This document shows positions 47,594 to 56,953 of a stretch of 64,000 nucleotides of DNA, piece by piece (the stretch's first letter is position 1; each line of letters begins with the position of its first letter). Source of the DNA: Planctomyces sp. SH-PL62 (lineage in GTDB: Bacteria > Planctomycetota > Planctomycetia > Isosphaerales > Isosphaeraceae). A model generated the notes under the pieces. That model saw only the letters and a list, made by a program, of their open reading frames with translations, did no database searches and was not told where the DNA came from. The position numbers and the translations under genes were made by a program. Location: the NCBI RefSeq assembly GCF_001610895.1, contig NZ_CP011273.1, positions 6,262,001 to 6,326,000 of the forward strand, in the 5' to 3' direction.

Positions 47594-48625
47594 ATGAATC
47601 GTCGCGACGTACTCCGGGCCGGCGCGGCTGGGCTCGCGCTGGAGATCTCGGCGCGGACGCTGTGGGCCGAAGCCGAAGCTGATGCCGGACGCATCATGAC
47701 CGTGCGCGGGCCGATCGCCCCCGACGCGATGGGCGTCACGCTTCCGCATGAGCATATCCTGGTCGATTTCGCCGGGGCCGACGCCGCGACCCCCGACCGC
47801 TACCGCGCCGACGAGGTTTTCGCCGTGGCGCGGCCGCACCTCGACGCGATTGCTAGTCAGGGCGTGCGGACGCTCGTCGAATGCACCCCGGCGTATCTGG
47901 CCCGCGACCCGGCGCTCCTGCGGCGGCTGTCGGAGGCGACGGGGCTGCACATCCTGACGAACACGGGGTATTACGCGGCGTCGGGAGGAGTGTTCCTGCC
48001 GGCGCACGCGCGGACGGAATCGGCCGACGACCTGGCGGCGCGCTGGCTGGCGGAGTGGCGGGACGGGATCGGCGGAACGGGAGTCCGGCCCGGCTTCCAG
48101 AAGATCGGCGTCGACGGCGGGCCGCTCATCGAGGTTGCAGTGAAGCTTGTTCGCGCGGCAGCCCGCGTCCATCTGGCGAGCGGGCTGACCATCGCGGCTC
48201 ACACCGGGGACGGCCGCGCGGCGCTCCAGGAGCTGGAGCTTCTTCGCGAGGAGGGCGTGGACGCCTCGGCCTTCATCTGGGTCCATGCGAACGCCGAGGC
48301 CGACCGGGCCCTCCACGCCGAGGCCGCCGCGCGGGGCGCCTGGGTCGAGTTCGACGGCGTCTCGCCCGGCTCGGTCGACGGCCACGTCGCGCTGGTCGCC
48401 GCGATGAAAGAGCGAGGGAGACTCGATCGCGTCCTGCTCTCGCACGACGCCGGCTGGTATCACGTCGGCGAGCCCGGCGGCGGCGAATTCCGCCCGTTCT
48501 TCACCCTCTGGAACGACCTCGTCCCCGCCCTCCGCAAGTCGGGCCTCTCCGACGCCGACGTCCGCACCCTGACCGTCGACAACCCCCGCGAAGCCTTCAC
48601 GATCCGGGTGCGTCCGGCCGGATGA
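47594..48625 (+). CDS. Phosphotriesterase-family amidohydrolase, Tat-exported
   Basis: 343 residues. MNRRDVLRAGAAGLALEISA is a Tat signal. The metal site is clear: HEH at 52-54 (TLPHEHILVDF), a candidate carboxylated Lys in FQKIGVDGG, His in AAHTGDG and WVHANAE, and Asp in LLSHDAGW. This is the binuclear amidohydrolase arrangement of phosphotriesterase/PLL proteins, which act on lactones or organophosphates. The substrate is undetermined. It is downstream of the LssY-like gene by 11 bp and followed by two hairpins that could end the transcript. Confidence 0.9.
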   Translation: MNRRDVLRAGAAGLALEISARTLWAEAEADAGRIMTVRGPIAPDAMGVTLPHEHILVDFAGADAATPDRYRADEVFAVARPHLDAIASQGVRTLVECTPAYLARDPALLRRLSEATGLHILTNTGYYAASGGVFLPAHARTESADDLAARWLAEWRDGIGGTGVRPGFQKIGVDGGPLIEVAVKLVRAAARVHLASGLTIAAHTGDGRAALQELELLREEGVDASAFIWVHANAEADRALHAEAAARGAWVEFDGVSPGSVDGHVALVAAMKERGRLDRVLLSHDAGWYHVGEPGGGEFRPFFTLWNDLVPALRKSGLSDADVRTLTVDNPREAFTIRVRPAG

Positions 48626-48653
48626 GGCGGCGGACGCAGCCAGGCCGAGCCTC

Positions 48654-48710
48654 GGCCGTGGGGGACGCGCGCCCACGGCCGACGTCCCGAATCCCGAACT
48701 CCGATTCGGG
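48654..48710 (+). terminator. Two hairpins after the phosphotriesterase gene
   Basis: GGCCGTGGG at 48654-48662 pairs perfectly with CCCACGGCC at 48672-48680 (9 bp, 9-base loop). A second stem follows, CCCGAAT at 48686-48692 with ATTCGGG at 48704-48710. There is no U-run after them, so termination would need to be U-independent; they begin 28 bp after the stop. Bases 48711-48937 hold nothing recognised. Confidence 0.45.
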
Positions 48711-48937
48711 GGGGACGGCGGGCGGGGCGGACTTCCGGCTCGATTCGCTTCGCTTCAAGTGGCGGAGCGAACGCGACCAGCGACGGCGGGCCTGGTTGCT
48801 TGGATCGACGCTTGCGGGCGCTGCGGGGGAGAGGACCGCGGCGACTCCGGACCGGAGGAAGACGTGTGAAGGTGCCGTGATGTTTCCATCAAGGCGATGT
48901 GAACATAAAAGTTCGCCGGCCGTCGTAAGGCGGCGTC

Positions 48938-49204
48938 TCAGCGAGCCTTCAACATGGCGCGCATCTGGAGGCGGCTGGCGGGCAGCGAGGCTTCCTTGAG
49001 GAGTCGGGTCAGCTTGGATTCGACGACGCAGGCGGGCCGCAGCCCCGAGCGCTCGTCCACGACCAGGGCTTCTTCTCGCGGCGCGGGCGACCTTCGTTCG
49101 GCGACGAGGCCGCGACCTGGGGAAGCCGACTCGGCGGCGTATTCGACGGACGTCACGTCGGGGGCAATCATCACGGGACTCAAGTCATCCTCTCTCGGAA
49201 CCAT
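48938..49204 (-). CDS. Small hypothetical protein, 88 residues
   Basis: Not recognised. The ATG at 49204 has a strong AGGAGG site about 10 bases upstream. Third codon positions are mainly G or C as in neighbouring genes, so it is probably a real gene. The front half is acidic (VPREDDLSPVMIAPDVTSVE), the end is basic with Arg/Lys and Leu (KLTRLLKEASLPASRLQ). It has no signal peptide or membrane segment. It diverges from the ABC exporter across 459 bp. An exported precursor peptide is conceivable but unsupported: no leader or core motif was found. Confidence 0.5.
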   Translation of the reverse strand: MVPREDDLSPVMIAPDVTSVEYAAESASPGRGLVAERRSPAPREEALVVDERSGLRPACVVESKLTRLLKEASLPASRLQMRAMLKAR

Positions 49205-49663
49205 GGGACCTGGACCTCCTGCAAAGCCTGTCGACTATCCGCTCCTGACCGATCGTCGTGCAAGCGGCGTGCCGAAGTTGATCCTTCAGGCCGGCCGGGA
49301 AGGCGAAGTGAAGGATGCGGGTAGGATCGGGGTGCAACCGAAGTTCAACACGATCCTGCGCGTCCTCTTGAAGCCTTCAGAGCGTCGGGGTGGGAAGTGG
49401 TCTTCCGGCGCTCTCCACCCTAGTACGCGAATCCTCGCGGGAGCGTGGGACGTTCCGGAAGGATTTCCAAATTCTTCGGGGACGCGCCAGGATCGTGGCT
49501 CGGGGACGTTTCAGAGGAAAACCGGCGGCGGCCCCGCAGGCCGCCTCGCAAGAGGGGCGGTCTGATCCGTACCATGATCCGGGGGACGATCGTCGGCCTG
49601 GCGGCGACCTCTGGGGGATCTCGGAACGGGACGGTTTGGATCGCGTGCAGGGATGGGGGAGCG
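49205..49663. other. Intergenic region before the ABC exporter
   Basis: 459 bp without a supported gene. It contains an 8-bp inverted repeat ATCCTTCA (49281-49288) / TGAAGGAT (49309-49316) with a 20-base spacer, and two related CCGAAGTT segments nearby. Promoters for the small gene (minus) and the exporter (plus) are expected here, but no -10/-35 boxes were identified. Confidence 0.4.
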
Positions 49664-51556
49664 ATGGCGAGAGCGAGTGTGGGGAAGCGGTTGCAAGAGG
49701 TCGGGCGGGAGTTGGGGCGGATTCGACGCCGAGGCCGGCAGGTCTGGCGGCTGGTCCCCTGGCGGCACCGCCTCTCCCTGGGGATGGCTCTGCTGGTCAT
49801 GGGACTTGCCAGCGCCGGCGGCACGTCCAGCGCGATCTTCCTGGGGAAGTTGGTCAACGCCATCGGGCCGGCGGCCGACGGTCGGACCCCCTCGGGGGCG
49901 GTGATCGCCCGGACGGCGGCCGGCTACCTCGCGCTGATCGGCCTGGGGTATCTCGTCCGCGAGACGATGAACGTGCTCCGCCGCTTCCTCGTCGAGCGGA
50001 CCTGCACGCGGATCGACAAGGACATGTGCGTCCGCCTGGTGGCGCACCTGATGCGGGTGGACCTGGCCTCGATCGCCCAGGACCAGGTCGGCGCCCTGTA
50101 CGGCCGGGTGACCCGCAGCTCCGACGGCTTCGTGCGGTTCCTCCGGATCAGCTTCCTGGACTTCATCCCGGCGCTCTTCACGGGTGCCTTCGCGATCTCC
50201 TACGCGCTGATGGAGCAGCCGTGGGTCGCGCTGGCGATGCTCGGCGTCGTGCCGATCTCGCTCGGCCTGACGGTGGCCCAGATCGTCACCCAGAAGGGAG
50301 TCCGGCTGGACCTGCTGCGCACCCGTGAGCGCATGGACGGCACCGTGGTCGAGCAGCTGAGTGGAATCGACTACGTCCGGGCCTCGAACACCCACCGCCG
50401 CGAGGTCCGCCGGGTCGCCAAGGCCGCCGAGCGGAAGCGCTCGATGGAACTTCGGCACCACTTCCAGATGTCTCTGTTCGGCTGCGGCAAGGCGCTCAAC
50501 GAGGGGCTCTTCCACCTGATCGTGCTCGCCCTGGCCGTCTCGTTCTACATCCAAGGCCGCATCAACCTGGGCGACATCTTCACGTTTTCGATCCTTTATC
50601 TCAACGTCATGGCGCCGCTCAACGAGGTGCATCGGTTCATCGACGAGGCCCACGAGAGCAGCCTCCGCGTGGGCGATTTGATCAACCTGCTCCGCGAGCC
50701 GATCGACCCATCGTTCAAGCCGGTCGATCCCCGCACGCCGATCCTGACCCGGGGCGAGCCCCTGTTCGTGGCCGAGGAGGTCGGCGTGCGGTATCCACGG
50801 ACGATCGAGAACGGCCGCCAGGCGCTCCAGGGCCTTTCGCTGTCGATCCGCCATGGCGAGACCATCGGCATGGCGGGCCGATCCGGTTGCGGAAAGACGA
50901 CGTGGCTCCGCGTGCTGATGCGGTTGGTCCACCCCACCGCGGGCCGGGTCTGGTTCGGCGGCGTTCCGCTGGAATGCGTCTCCCGCGAATCGATCGGCGA
51001 CCTGGTCGGCTACGTCGGCCAGAACCCGTTCGTCTTCTCCGGGACCATCGCCGAGAACATCGCCTACGGCTGCCGCGACGTCTCCCCCCAGGGGATCCGC
51101 AAGGCGGCCGAGGCCGCCTGCATCCACGACGAGATCCTGATGATGCCCGGCGGTTACAAGGCCCGCGTCGCCGAGCGCGGCCAGAACCTCTCCGGCGGCC
51201 AGCGCCAGCGGATCGCCCTGGCGCGGATCTTCCTCAAGAACCCGCCGATCCTGATCCTCGACGAGGGGACCTCGGCCCTGGACAACATCAGCGAGCGGAA
51301 GGTCCAGCAGGCCGTCGACGCCGCGCGGGCCGACCGCACGGTCATCCTCGTCGCCCACCGCCTGACGACCCTGCTCGACACCGACCGGATCCTCGTCTTC
51401 GAAGACGGCAAGGTCGTCGAAAGCGGCCCCTACAGCCGACTCGTCCAGGCCGACGGCGCCTTCGCCGACCTCGTCCGCTCCGCCGAGCAAGGCCGCCTCC
51501 CCCTCTCGCCCGACCCCGACGACGTCGTCGAAGCGGCCGAGCGCGAGGAGGTCTGA
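49664..51556 (+). CDS. ABC transporter, fused membrane and ATPase domains
   Basis: 630-residue half-transporter of the exporter type. Six membrane helices lie in residues 30-330. The nucleotide-binding domain has Walker A GRSGCGKTT near 405-413, signature LSGGQ at 509-513, Walker B ILILDEG near 528, and the H-loop VAHRLTT near 563. It works as a homodimer or with another half-transporter, pumping a lipid, peptide or drug outward; the cargo is unknown. ATG 49664 has a short spacing to GGGGGAG; an upstream ATG at 49574 is possible. It is a single gene divergent from the 88-residue protein, with the next gene 441 bp away. Confidence 0.88.
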   Translation: MARASVGKRLQEVGRELGRIRRRGRQVWRLVPWRHRLSLGMALLVMGLASAGGTSSAIFLGKLVNAIGPAADGRTPSGAVIARTAAGYLALIGLGYLVRETMNVLRRFLVERTCTRIDKDMCVRLVAHLMRVDLASIAQDQVGALYGRVTRSSDGFVRFLRISFLDFIPALFTGAFAISYALMEQPWVALAMLGVVPISLGLTVAQIVTQKGVRLDLLRTRERMDGTVVEQLSGIDYVRASNTHRREVRRVAKAAERKRSMELRHHFQMSLFGCGKALNEGLFHLIVLALAVSFYIQGRINLGDIFTFSILYLNVMAPLNEVHRFIDEAHESSLRVGDLINLLREPIDPSFKPVDPRTPILTRGEPLFVAEEVGVRYPRTIENGRQALQGLSLSIRHGETIGMAGRSGCGKTTWLRVLMRLVHPTAGRVWFGGVPLECVSRESIGDLVGYVGQNPFVFSGTIAENIAYGCRDVSPQGIRKAAEAACIHDEILMMPGGYKARVAERGQNLSGGQRQRIALARIFLKNPPILILDEGTSALDNISERKVQQAVDAARADRTVILVAHRLTTLLDTDRILVFEDGKVVESGPYSRLVQADGAFADLVRSAEQGRLPLSPDPDDVVEAAEREEV

Positions 51557-51579
51557 CCCGACCCGAGACGTCACGCTCT

Positions 51580-51745
51580 TCCCTCTCGCGGGATGAGCGG
51601 GACGAGCACGGAGCCCGTCGGGTTTGCGGTTCGTCCGCGATGCCGGCCTCCCTCATCCCCCACCAGTAATAAAGGTGTGATTGCACCATCATTCCTTCCC
51701 CACTCGCGGGGGAAGGTGGCCCGCAGGGCGGGATGAGGGGGAGGA
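51580..51745. repeat. Dispersed repeat copies
   Basis: The GGAAGGTGGCCCG/GGATGAGGGGGA core is at 51712-51742. A reverse copy of the GCGGACG...CCG repeat seen at 32253 is at about 51605-51645. This 441-bp gap (51557-51997) holds no gene; bases 51746-51997 lead into the sulfatase start. Confidence 0.6.
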
Positions 51746-51997
51746 CCGGCACGGAGCCCCTGGGATTCACCGCGGTCCATCGCAAGCCCTGCCGGGCCAC
51801 GGGTGGCGCGAACGGAGCGATGGGTTTCCGTGGAAGCGCCATCAGAGGAGACGGGAAGTAGGCGACGATCGGTGTGATCGGGCCTCGGAGGGTTCTCGAT
51901 GAAGCCGGCGCGGCTTGGGGCTCGGCGTCTGATAGAATGCGGCGGCCGTCGAGCGTCGCCGAATTTGAAGCCGCCAGCCACGTCCGGGAGAGCGCCC

Positions 51998-53494
51998 ATG
52001 ATCCTGTCGCGAGCCCTGTTCGCCCTGTCCGTCGCCCTCGTCGTCGCCTGGCTCGGCCCGAGCCCGGCGCGTGGGGCGACCGTCGACGATCGGCCCAACG
52101 TCGTCTTCATCCTCGCCGACGACCTGGGGATCGACGACCTCCACAGCTACGGCCGCGATGATCACGCGACGCCCAACCTGGACCGGCTCGCGGCGCGGGG
52201 GGCCCGGTTCACGTCGGCGTACTGCGGGCTCTCCATCTGCTCCGCGTCGCGCGCGGCGCTGATGACGGGGAAGTCCTCGGCGCGGCTGCACCTGACGACC
52301 TACCTCCCCGGCCGCCCCGACGCCCCCTCGCAGAAGCTCCTTCACCCCAAAATCAACATGTTCTTGCCCAACTCCGAGACCACCCTGGCCGAGCGGTTCA
52401 AGGCGCTGGGCTACGCGACGGGGATCTTCGGCAAGTGGCACCTGAACGGCGGCCCCGGCACGAAATCCGCGCCGACCGACCAGGGATTCGACGAGGCGTT
52501 CCTCCCCCCGGGCGACTCCGAGCCCTCGGCGACCGAGGGGGGCAAGAACGAGTACGCGATCACGCGCCGGGCGATCGACTTCCTGGAGCGGAAGAAGGAC
52601 GCCCCGTTCTTCCTGTACGTGGCCCATCACAGTCCGCACATCCGCCTGGCCGCCAAGGCGGAGCTGGTCGCCAAGCACAAGGACGCGTTCAACCCGGTCT
52701 ACGCGGCGATGATCGAGACCCTGGACGACACGGTCGGCCTGATCCTGGCGGCGATCGAGCGCGAGGGGCTGGAGCGGAAGACGATCGTGGTCTTCACGTC
52801 GGACAACGGCGGCCTGCACGTCCTGGAAGGGGGCGAGGTCGCCACGCACAACACCCCATTCCGCGCCGGCAAGGGCTACCTTTACGAAGGGGGCCTGCGC
52901 GTCCCCTTGATCGTCGCCTGGCCCGGCCGGATTCCCGCCGCCGTGATCGACGAGCCGACCGTGAACATGGACTTCACGCCGACCCTGCTGGAACTCTGCG
53001 GCGCCCCCGCGCCGACCGAGCCGGAGCTTGATGGCGCCAGCATCGCCGAGCGCCTGCGGGGAGGCCCTCCCGCTCCGCCGCGATCGTTCCCGTTCCACTT
53101 CCCCCACTACACCAACCAGGGGAGCCGCCCCGCCGGCTCGCTCCGCGAGGAGGACTGGAAGCTGATCGAGCATTATGAGGACGGCCGCCTCGAACTCTTC
53201 GACCTCGCCGCCGATCCCGGCGAGCAGACCGACCTGGCCGCCGCCCAGCCCGACCGCGCCCGAGCGATGCAGGCCCGGCTCGCCGCCTGGCGGACCTCGG
53301 TGGACGCCCAGCCCAACACGCCCAACCCCGACCACGACCCGGCGCTCGCCGCGTCGATTTATGGGTCGTTCGACTCGTCCAACGTCCCCGCACGCGCCAC
53401 GGCCGCCGCGATGACGCCCCTGTTCCAGCCCTGGCGGAAGCTGATGAACGCGGCCGTCGCCGGGGCGAGCCGCAAGGACAAGGCGAGGGACTGA
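51998..53494 (+). CDS. Exported sulfatase, family S1 type
   Basis: 498 residues with a signal peptide (FALSVALVVAWLGPSPARG). The metal-binding start NVVFILADDLGIDDL is present, and the modified-residue motif is CSASR at residues 81-85 followed by AALMTGK; the formylglycine would come from C81. TGIFGKWHL and SDNGG complete the active site. The motif has Ala where most sulfatases have Pro (C-x-P-S-R); C-x-A-S-R forms also occur in the family, so it is expected to be active if a maturase is present. It probably removes sulfate from polysaccharides. GGGAGAG precedes the ATG at 51998. It is a single gene; the substrate cannot be read. Confidence 0.92.
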   Translation: MILSRALFALSVALVVAWLGPSPARGATVDDRPNVVFILADDLGIDDLHSYGRDDHATPNLDRLAARGARFTSAYCGLSICSASRAALMTGKSSARLHLTTYLPGRPDAPSQKLLHPKINMFLPNSETTLAERFKALGYATGIFGKWHLNGGPGTKSAPTDQGFDEAFLPPGDSEPSATEGGKNEYAITRRAIDFLERKKDAPFFLYVAHHSPHIRLAAKAELVAKHKDAFNPVYAAMIETLDDTVGLILAAIEREGLERKTIVVFTSDNGGLHVLEGGEVATHNTPFRAGKGYLYEGGLRVPLIVAWPGRIPAAVIDEPTVNMDFTPTLLELCGAPAPTEPELDGASIAERLRGGPPAPPRSFPFHFPHYTNQGSRPAGSLREEDWKLIEHYEDGRLELFDLAADPGEQTDLAAAQPDRARAMQARLAAWRTSVDAQPNTPNPDHDPALAASIYGSFDSSNVPARATAAAMTPLFQPWRKLMNAAVAGASRKDKARD

Positions 53495-53525
53495 GGGTGG
53501 ACGGCCGCCGGGAGCCGGGCCCGCG

Positions 53526-54005
53526 TCAGCGCCGCTTCCTCTTCGCGGAGGTCGGGCTCGGCGAGGCGACCTCGAAGGAAAGCGGCCCCGGAGGGCCTCC
53601 CGCCGGGATGTCGGCCTTGAGCGTCGAGTCGATGTTGAAGCGACGGTCCACGAGGTTGACGGTCTCGTCGATCTGGGCGCCCGGGTCGTCCGGGCTCTCG
53701 ATCTTCCGGCCGGTCGTCTTGTTGCTGTAGACCTCCACCCGATACGCGCCGGGGCTCAGCCCGTCGGCGCCGTCGAGCGAGAACGCGCCGTCGACGATCT
53801 CGCCGGAGCCGGACGCCCCGGAGCCGTCGGGGGTGAACGTGATCGTGCCGACCTTCAGGGGCTGGCCGTCGTGCTGGACCGTCCCCCGGACGGGGAAGTG
53901 CTGGAAGCCGTCGTCCCCGCCGCCGCAGCCCCAGAAGGCCGCCGAGGTCGCCGCGAGGGCCGCGAGCCGGGCGACGGCCCGCCGCGTCCGCTCAGTAGGA
54001 ATCAC
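53526..54005 (-). CDS. Small lipoprotein downstream of DUF1559
   Basis: 159 residues starting at GTG 54005. A lipobox AAFWGC gives the lipidated Cys at residue 27. The mature part resembles a carboxypeptidase-regulatory-like beta-sandwich ([48 protein letters not shown]). Its start overlaps the last 14 bases of the DUF1559 gene, and GAGGTG lies a few bases before the start, so translation is probably coupled. DUF1559 proteins followed by such a lipoprotein are a recurring planctomycete pair, function unknown. Confidence 0.85.
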   Translation of the reverse strand: MIPTERTRRAVARLAALAATSAAFWGCGGGDDGFQHFPVRGTVQHDGQPLKVGTITFTPDGSGASGSGEIVDGAFSLDGADGLSPGAYRVEVYSNKTTGRKIESPDDPGAQIDETVNLVDRRFNIDSTLKADIPAGGPPGPLSFEVASPSPTSAKRKRR

Positions 54006-54942
54006 TGGAGATCACCTCGCCGCCGTTGCTGGTGCTCAGGGCCTTCCAGACCGGGATGCCCACGGAGTCCTTGAAGAACCGGACCGAGCCGTCGCAGAGG
54101 AGCCCGCTCACGCCGCCGGGATGCCGGCTCCGCGCCCCCATGTAGAAGGAATTCGAGGCCGTGTCGTTGATGCAGGGGAGGCCGCGGCCGGGGTCGTTGT
54201 AGCAGGTGCTGAAGTCTGGCAGTCGGCTGTTCGGGCCGAACCGGGTCATGATCTGGTAGCCCGCGCTGTCGTCGTTCCAGAGACGGGCGCGGCGGTCGAC
54301 GACCGACGACGGGCCGGCGGGGGACGGGGCCTGGAGCATCTCCGTCATCGCCAGCGTGTTCGAGGTCCCGTCGGTGACGGCCGCGATCTGGGCGCCGTAG
54401 GCGATGTAGAACGGCGCGAGCTTCTGGCCGTTGCCCAGCCCCTGGTCCCAGTAGGTGTTCGTGCCCCAGATGAGCCCGTAGTTCCCCTTCGCCTCGAACG
54501 GGCCGAGCACCCCGGCGATCGTCTGGAGGAAGATCTGCGTCTGGTCGGACGGGCACTGGTAGGTCGCGATCGGGACCAGCCGCGTCGTCAGGTTGTCCGA
54601 CGCGTTGAAGCCGAGCGACGCGTTGTAGGCGGCGTACAGGCTCCCCTGTTCGTAGAAGGGGAGCAACGCCACGACGAACGGCTGGCGGTTCGTCGGCACC
54701 AGGTCATAGAGCCCGGTCACAGGGTTGCGCCCCTGCGCGCCCATCGGGAACTGGCCATGCACGTCGTGGTAGTTGTGCAGCGCCAGGCCCAGTTGCTTGA
54801 GGTTGTTCGTGCACTGCATGCGGCGGGCCGCCTCCCGCGCCGCCTGGACGGCGGGCAAGAGCAAGGCGATCAGCACCGCGATGATGGCGATCACCACCAG
54901 CAGCTCGATCAACGTGAAGGCGGGACGGGACTTGCGCGCCAT
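53992..54942 (-). CDS. DUF1559 domain protein with pseudopilin N-terminus
   Basis: 316 residues. [20 protein letters not shown] is a class III (type IV pilin-like) signal. Cleavage would come just before the Phe and the new N-terminus would be methylated. The DUF1559 family body follows ([34 protein letters not shown]). At the end lies the conserved H-x-G-G block ([18 protein letters not shown]). These proteins are very numerous in planctomycetes and are thought to be surface or secretion-related pseudopilins; the function is unproven. AGGAG is 10 bases before the ATG at 54942. The gap upstream holds an inverted repeat at 55089-55120. Confidence 0.92.
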   Translation of the reverse strand: MARKSRPAFTLIELLVVIAIIAVLIALLLPAVQAAREAARRMQCTNNLKQLGLALHNYHDVHGQFPMGAQGRNPVTGLYDLVPTNRQPFVVALLPFYEQGSLYAAYNASLGFNASDNLTTRLVPIATYQCPSDQTQIFLQTIAGVLGPFEAKGNYGLIWGTNTYWDQGLGNGQKLAPFYIAYGAQIAAVTDGTSNTLAMTEMLQAPSPAGPSSVVDRRARLWNDDSAGYQIMTRFGPNSRLPDFSTCYNDPGRGLPCINDTASNSFYMGARSRHPGGVSGLLCDGSVRFFKDSVGIPVWKALSTSNGGEVISSDSY

Positions 54943-55088
54943 GGAGAAGCGACTCCTGGGAGTGGGAGAACCGCCCCGGTTGAACCAGGGTGAACGTTGG
55001 GCCGGTGCCGAACCAGTCGCCTCGACCGAGGCCGGACCGCCTCGTCGTATCAAGCATCCTTGAAAACACTGATGAACTCGTGAATCCT

Positions 55089-55120
55089 GACGAATGTTAA
55101 AGCTTCTGTCAACATCCGTC
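55089..55120. promoter_or_regulatory. 10-bp inverted repeat upstream of the DUF1559 gene
   Basis: GACGAATGTT at 55089-55098 and AACATCCGTC at 55111-55120 pair at 9 of 10 positions around a 12-base spacer. It lies in the A/T-richer part of the 263-bp gap and could be a regulator site for the DUF1559 gene or the terminator hairpin of the upstream glycosidase-like gene; neither is decided by the sequence. Confidence 0.35.
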
Positions 55121-55205
55121 AAAGAATTCGTTGACGCGAAAGAACATCACCGTTGCTTCGCATTCTTCGAGGCCCGGCCCAGGCCCCGGAGCCGCAGCGT
55201 CAGCG

Positions 55206-56654
55206 TCAGCGTCCTGCTTCGAGCAGCTCGCGCGCGTCGTCGCCCCAGAGGTCGAGGACCCATCGGGCGATGCGGGCAAGCTCGCGCCCGCCGTCGGGCT
55301 TCGCCCCGCGACGCCGCGACTCCATCGCGCGAAGTCGGTCGAGCTCGGCCCGATACTCGGCGCGTTTCGACGGGGAGAGCTCGCCTCGCGCGGCCATCGC
55401 GCGGGCGCGGTCCGGGCTGGTGAGGGGCGAGGGCTGGCACCAGGTGCGCTCGGCGTTGAAGAGGGCCTGGAGCGTCAGCAGGTCGTCGACGGCGTCGGGG
55501 GTCGCGTCCGCGCCGAAGACCTCGCGGCCGAGCGTCGCCTTGAAGGCTTCGAGATCCAGGTCGGGATCGCGCGTGAACTCGCGGTACGCGATCCGATTCA
55601 TGCGTGCCGGCAGTTCGTTGTAGGGGGGGTCGCCGGGGGCGAGCCAGCCGAAGCCGAGGGGGATCTGACGACGCCCCTTCAGCCACTCCTGGCCCTCCTC
55701 GGCCGCGTCGGCGACGAACGTGAACGCCTCCAGCGAGGGGACGTAGCCGTCCATGCCGAGGTCGCGGGCGTGGCGGGCGCCGGCCTGGATCTCGATCGGG
55801 CCGCGACGCGACGGCGAGTCGTCCCACCAGAGGCTGGACCTGGCCCGCTCGATGAGCGTCGGCTCCGGGAGGGCGCTATGGGGCGTGAACATCAACGACC
55901 AGCGCGGGTCGAAGGGGAGCGTCGCCCCCTTCACGCCCAGGCCGGGCGCGTCGGCCCCTGAGAAATAGTGGGGATAGACGAAGACCTCGGCGTCCGGCTT
56001 CCGGGCCCAGACCTCCTCGGAGATCGCCTTGACGAACGCGAACTCGCGCTCGAAGTATCGGTCGCCGCAGTCCGGGCAATGGCACGCGGCGTAGTCGGAC
56101 GACTCGATCAGCAGGCCGTCGGCGTCCGGATAGAAGCCGAACGCCATCTCGCGTGCATACTCCAGCATGAATCGCTGCGACTCGGGCTTCGACGGGCAGA
56201 GGTTCCACCCCCAGCAGTCGATCCCGAACGCCGCGACGGGCTTCCCGTCCGCCCCCACCGCCTTCAATTCGGGATGCTCGATCGCGTACTGGTTCACCCC
56301 GTCGTACCCGAACGGCGTGAACCCCAGCAGCACCCGCACCCCTCGGCCGTGGGCGTGCTCGATCAGCTCGCGGACGAAGTCGCGGCGGACGTTCTCATGA
56401 TCCTGATTATATCGCCATGTGATCGGATGCTTCTCCGACCGGAATCCGCCCGCGACCCAGAGCATCAGCGTGTTCCCGCCGTCGTCGCGCACGCCGTCCA
56501 CGATCCGCTTCCAGTCGGCCAGGTCGTAGGTCGGCATCCTCGGGAACGTGACGTAATACCCGCGCGTGGCGAACGGGCCGTCCGAGGCGGCGGCGACGGA
56601 GGTTGCGAGGACCAGCCCCAGGAGGGCTGCGAGCAATCGTCGGACGAGGATCAT
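55206..56654 (-). CDS. Exported TIM-barrel glycoside hydrolase-like protein
   Basis: 482 residues, signal peptide (LLAALLGLVLATSVAAA). The mature part starts with TRGYYVTFPRMPTYDLADWKRIVDGVRDDGGNTLMLWV, a (beta/alpha)8 glycosidase-like first strand. Later blocks include HGRGVRVLLGFTPFGYDG, GFYPDADGLLIESSDYAACHCPDCGDRYF (a Cys4 cluster, likely structural) and EVFVYPHYFSG. The Glu in DGLLIESSDY is a plausible acid/base. I cannot place it in a numbered GH family. The ATG at 56654 gives the shortest frame that begins at the signal peptide. It diverges from the patatin gene. Confidence 0.75.
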   Translation of the reverse strand: MILVRRLLAALLGLVLATSVAAASDGPFATRGYYVTFPRMPTYDLADWKRIVDGVRDDGGNTLMLWVAGGFRSEKHPITWRYNQDHENVRRDFVRELIEHAHGRGVRVLLGFTPFGYDGVNQYAIEHPELKAVGADGKPVAAFGIDCWGWNLCPSKPESQRFMLEYAREMAFGFYPDADGLLIESSDYAACHCPDCGDRYFEREFAFVKAISEEVWARKPDAEVFVYPHYFSGADAPGLGVKGATLPFDPRWSLMFTPHSALPEPTLIERARSSLWWDDSPSRRGPIEIQAGARHARDLGMDGYVPSLEAFTFVADAAEEGQEWLKGRRQIPLGFGWLAPGDPPYNELPARMNRIAYREFTRDPDLDLEAFKATLGREVFGADATPDAVDDLLTLQALFNAERTWCQPSPLTSPDRARAMAARGELSPSKRAEYRAELDRLRAMESRRRGAKPDGGRELARIARWVLDLWGDDARELLEAGR

Positions 56655-56927
56655 GGCGGCTCCCGGCGTATCGGCCCGTCCCGGCGGCGTCGATCGGCCT
56701 TGCCGGGGCGTCCCCACCATTATGCCCCAGGCCTCCCTGGCTCCGCCTAACGTTTCGCAAACCGTCGAGCGTCGGAAGGGCCGTCTGAGCGAGTGCGGGC
56801 TCCCGGCGATCGGCCCAAAATAACCATTGACCCCACGAACCGCGCCCCATAACATGCGTGATTCAAACTTTTCTAATCGGAACGCCGGACATTTTGGCCT
56901 GTTTCGTCGAATCATGAACTCACGGGA

Positions 56928-56942
56928 GCCCCGACTCGGGGC
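56928..56942 (+). promoter_or_regulatory. Hairpin next to the patatin ribosome site
   Basis: GCCCCGA and TCGGGGC form a 7-bp stem with a one-base centre, ending directly before the GAGGAG ribosome site (56943-56948) of the gene at 56954. Such a stem could modulate translation, but it may also be chance in GC-rich DNA. Confidence 0.3.
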
Positions 56943-56953
56943 GAGGAGTCGCC

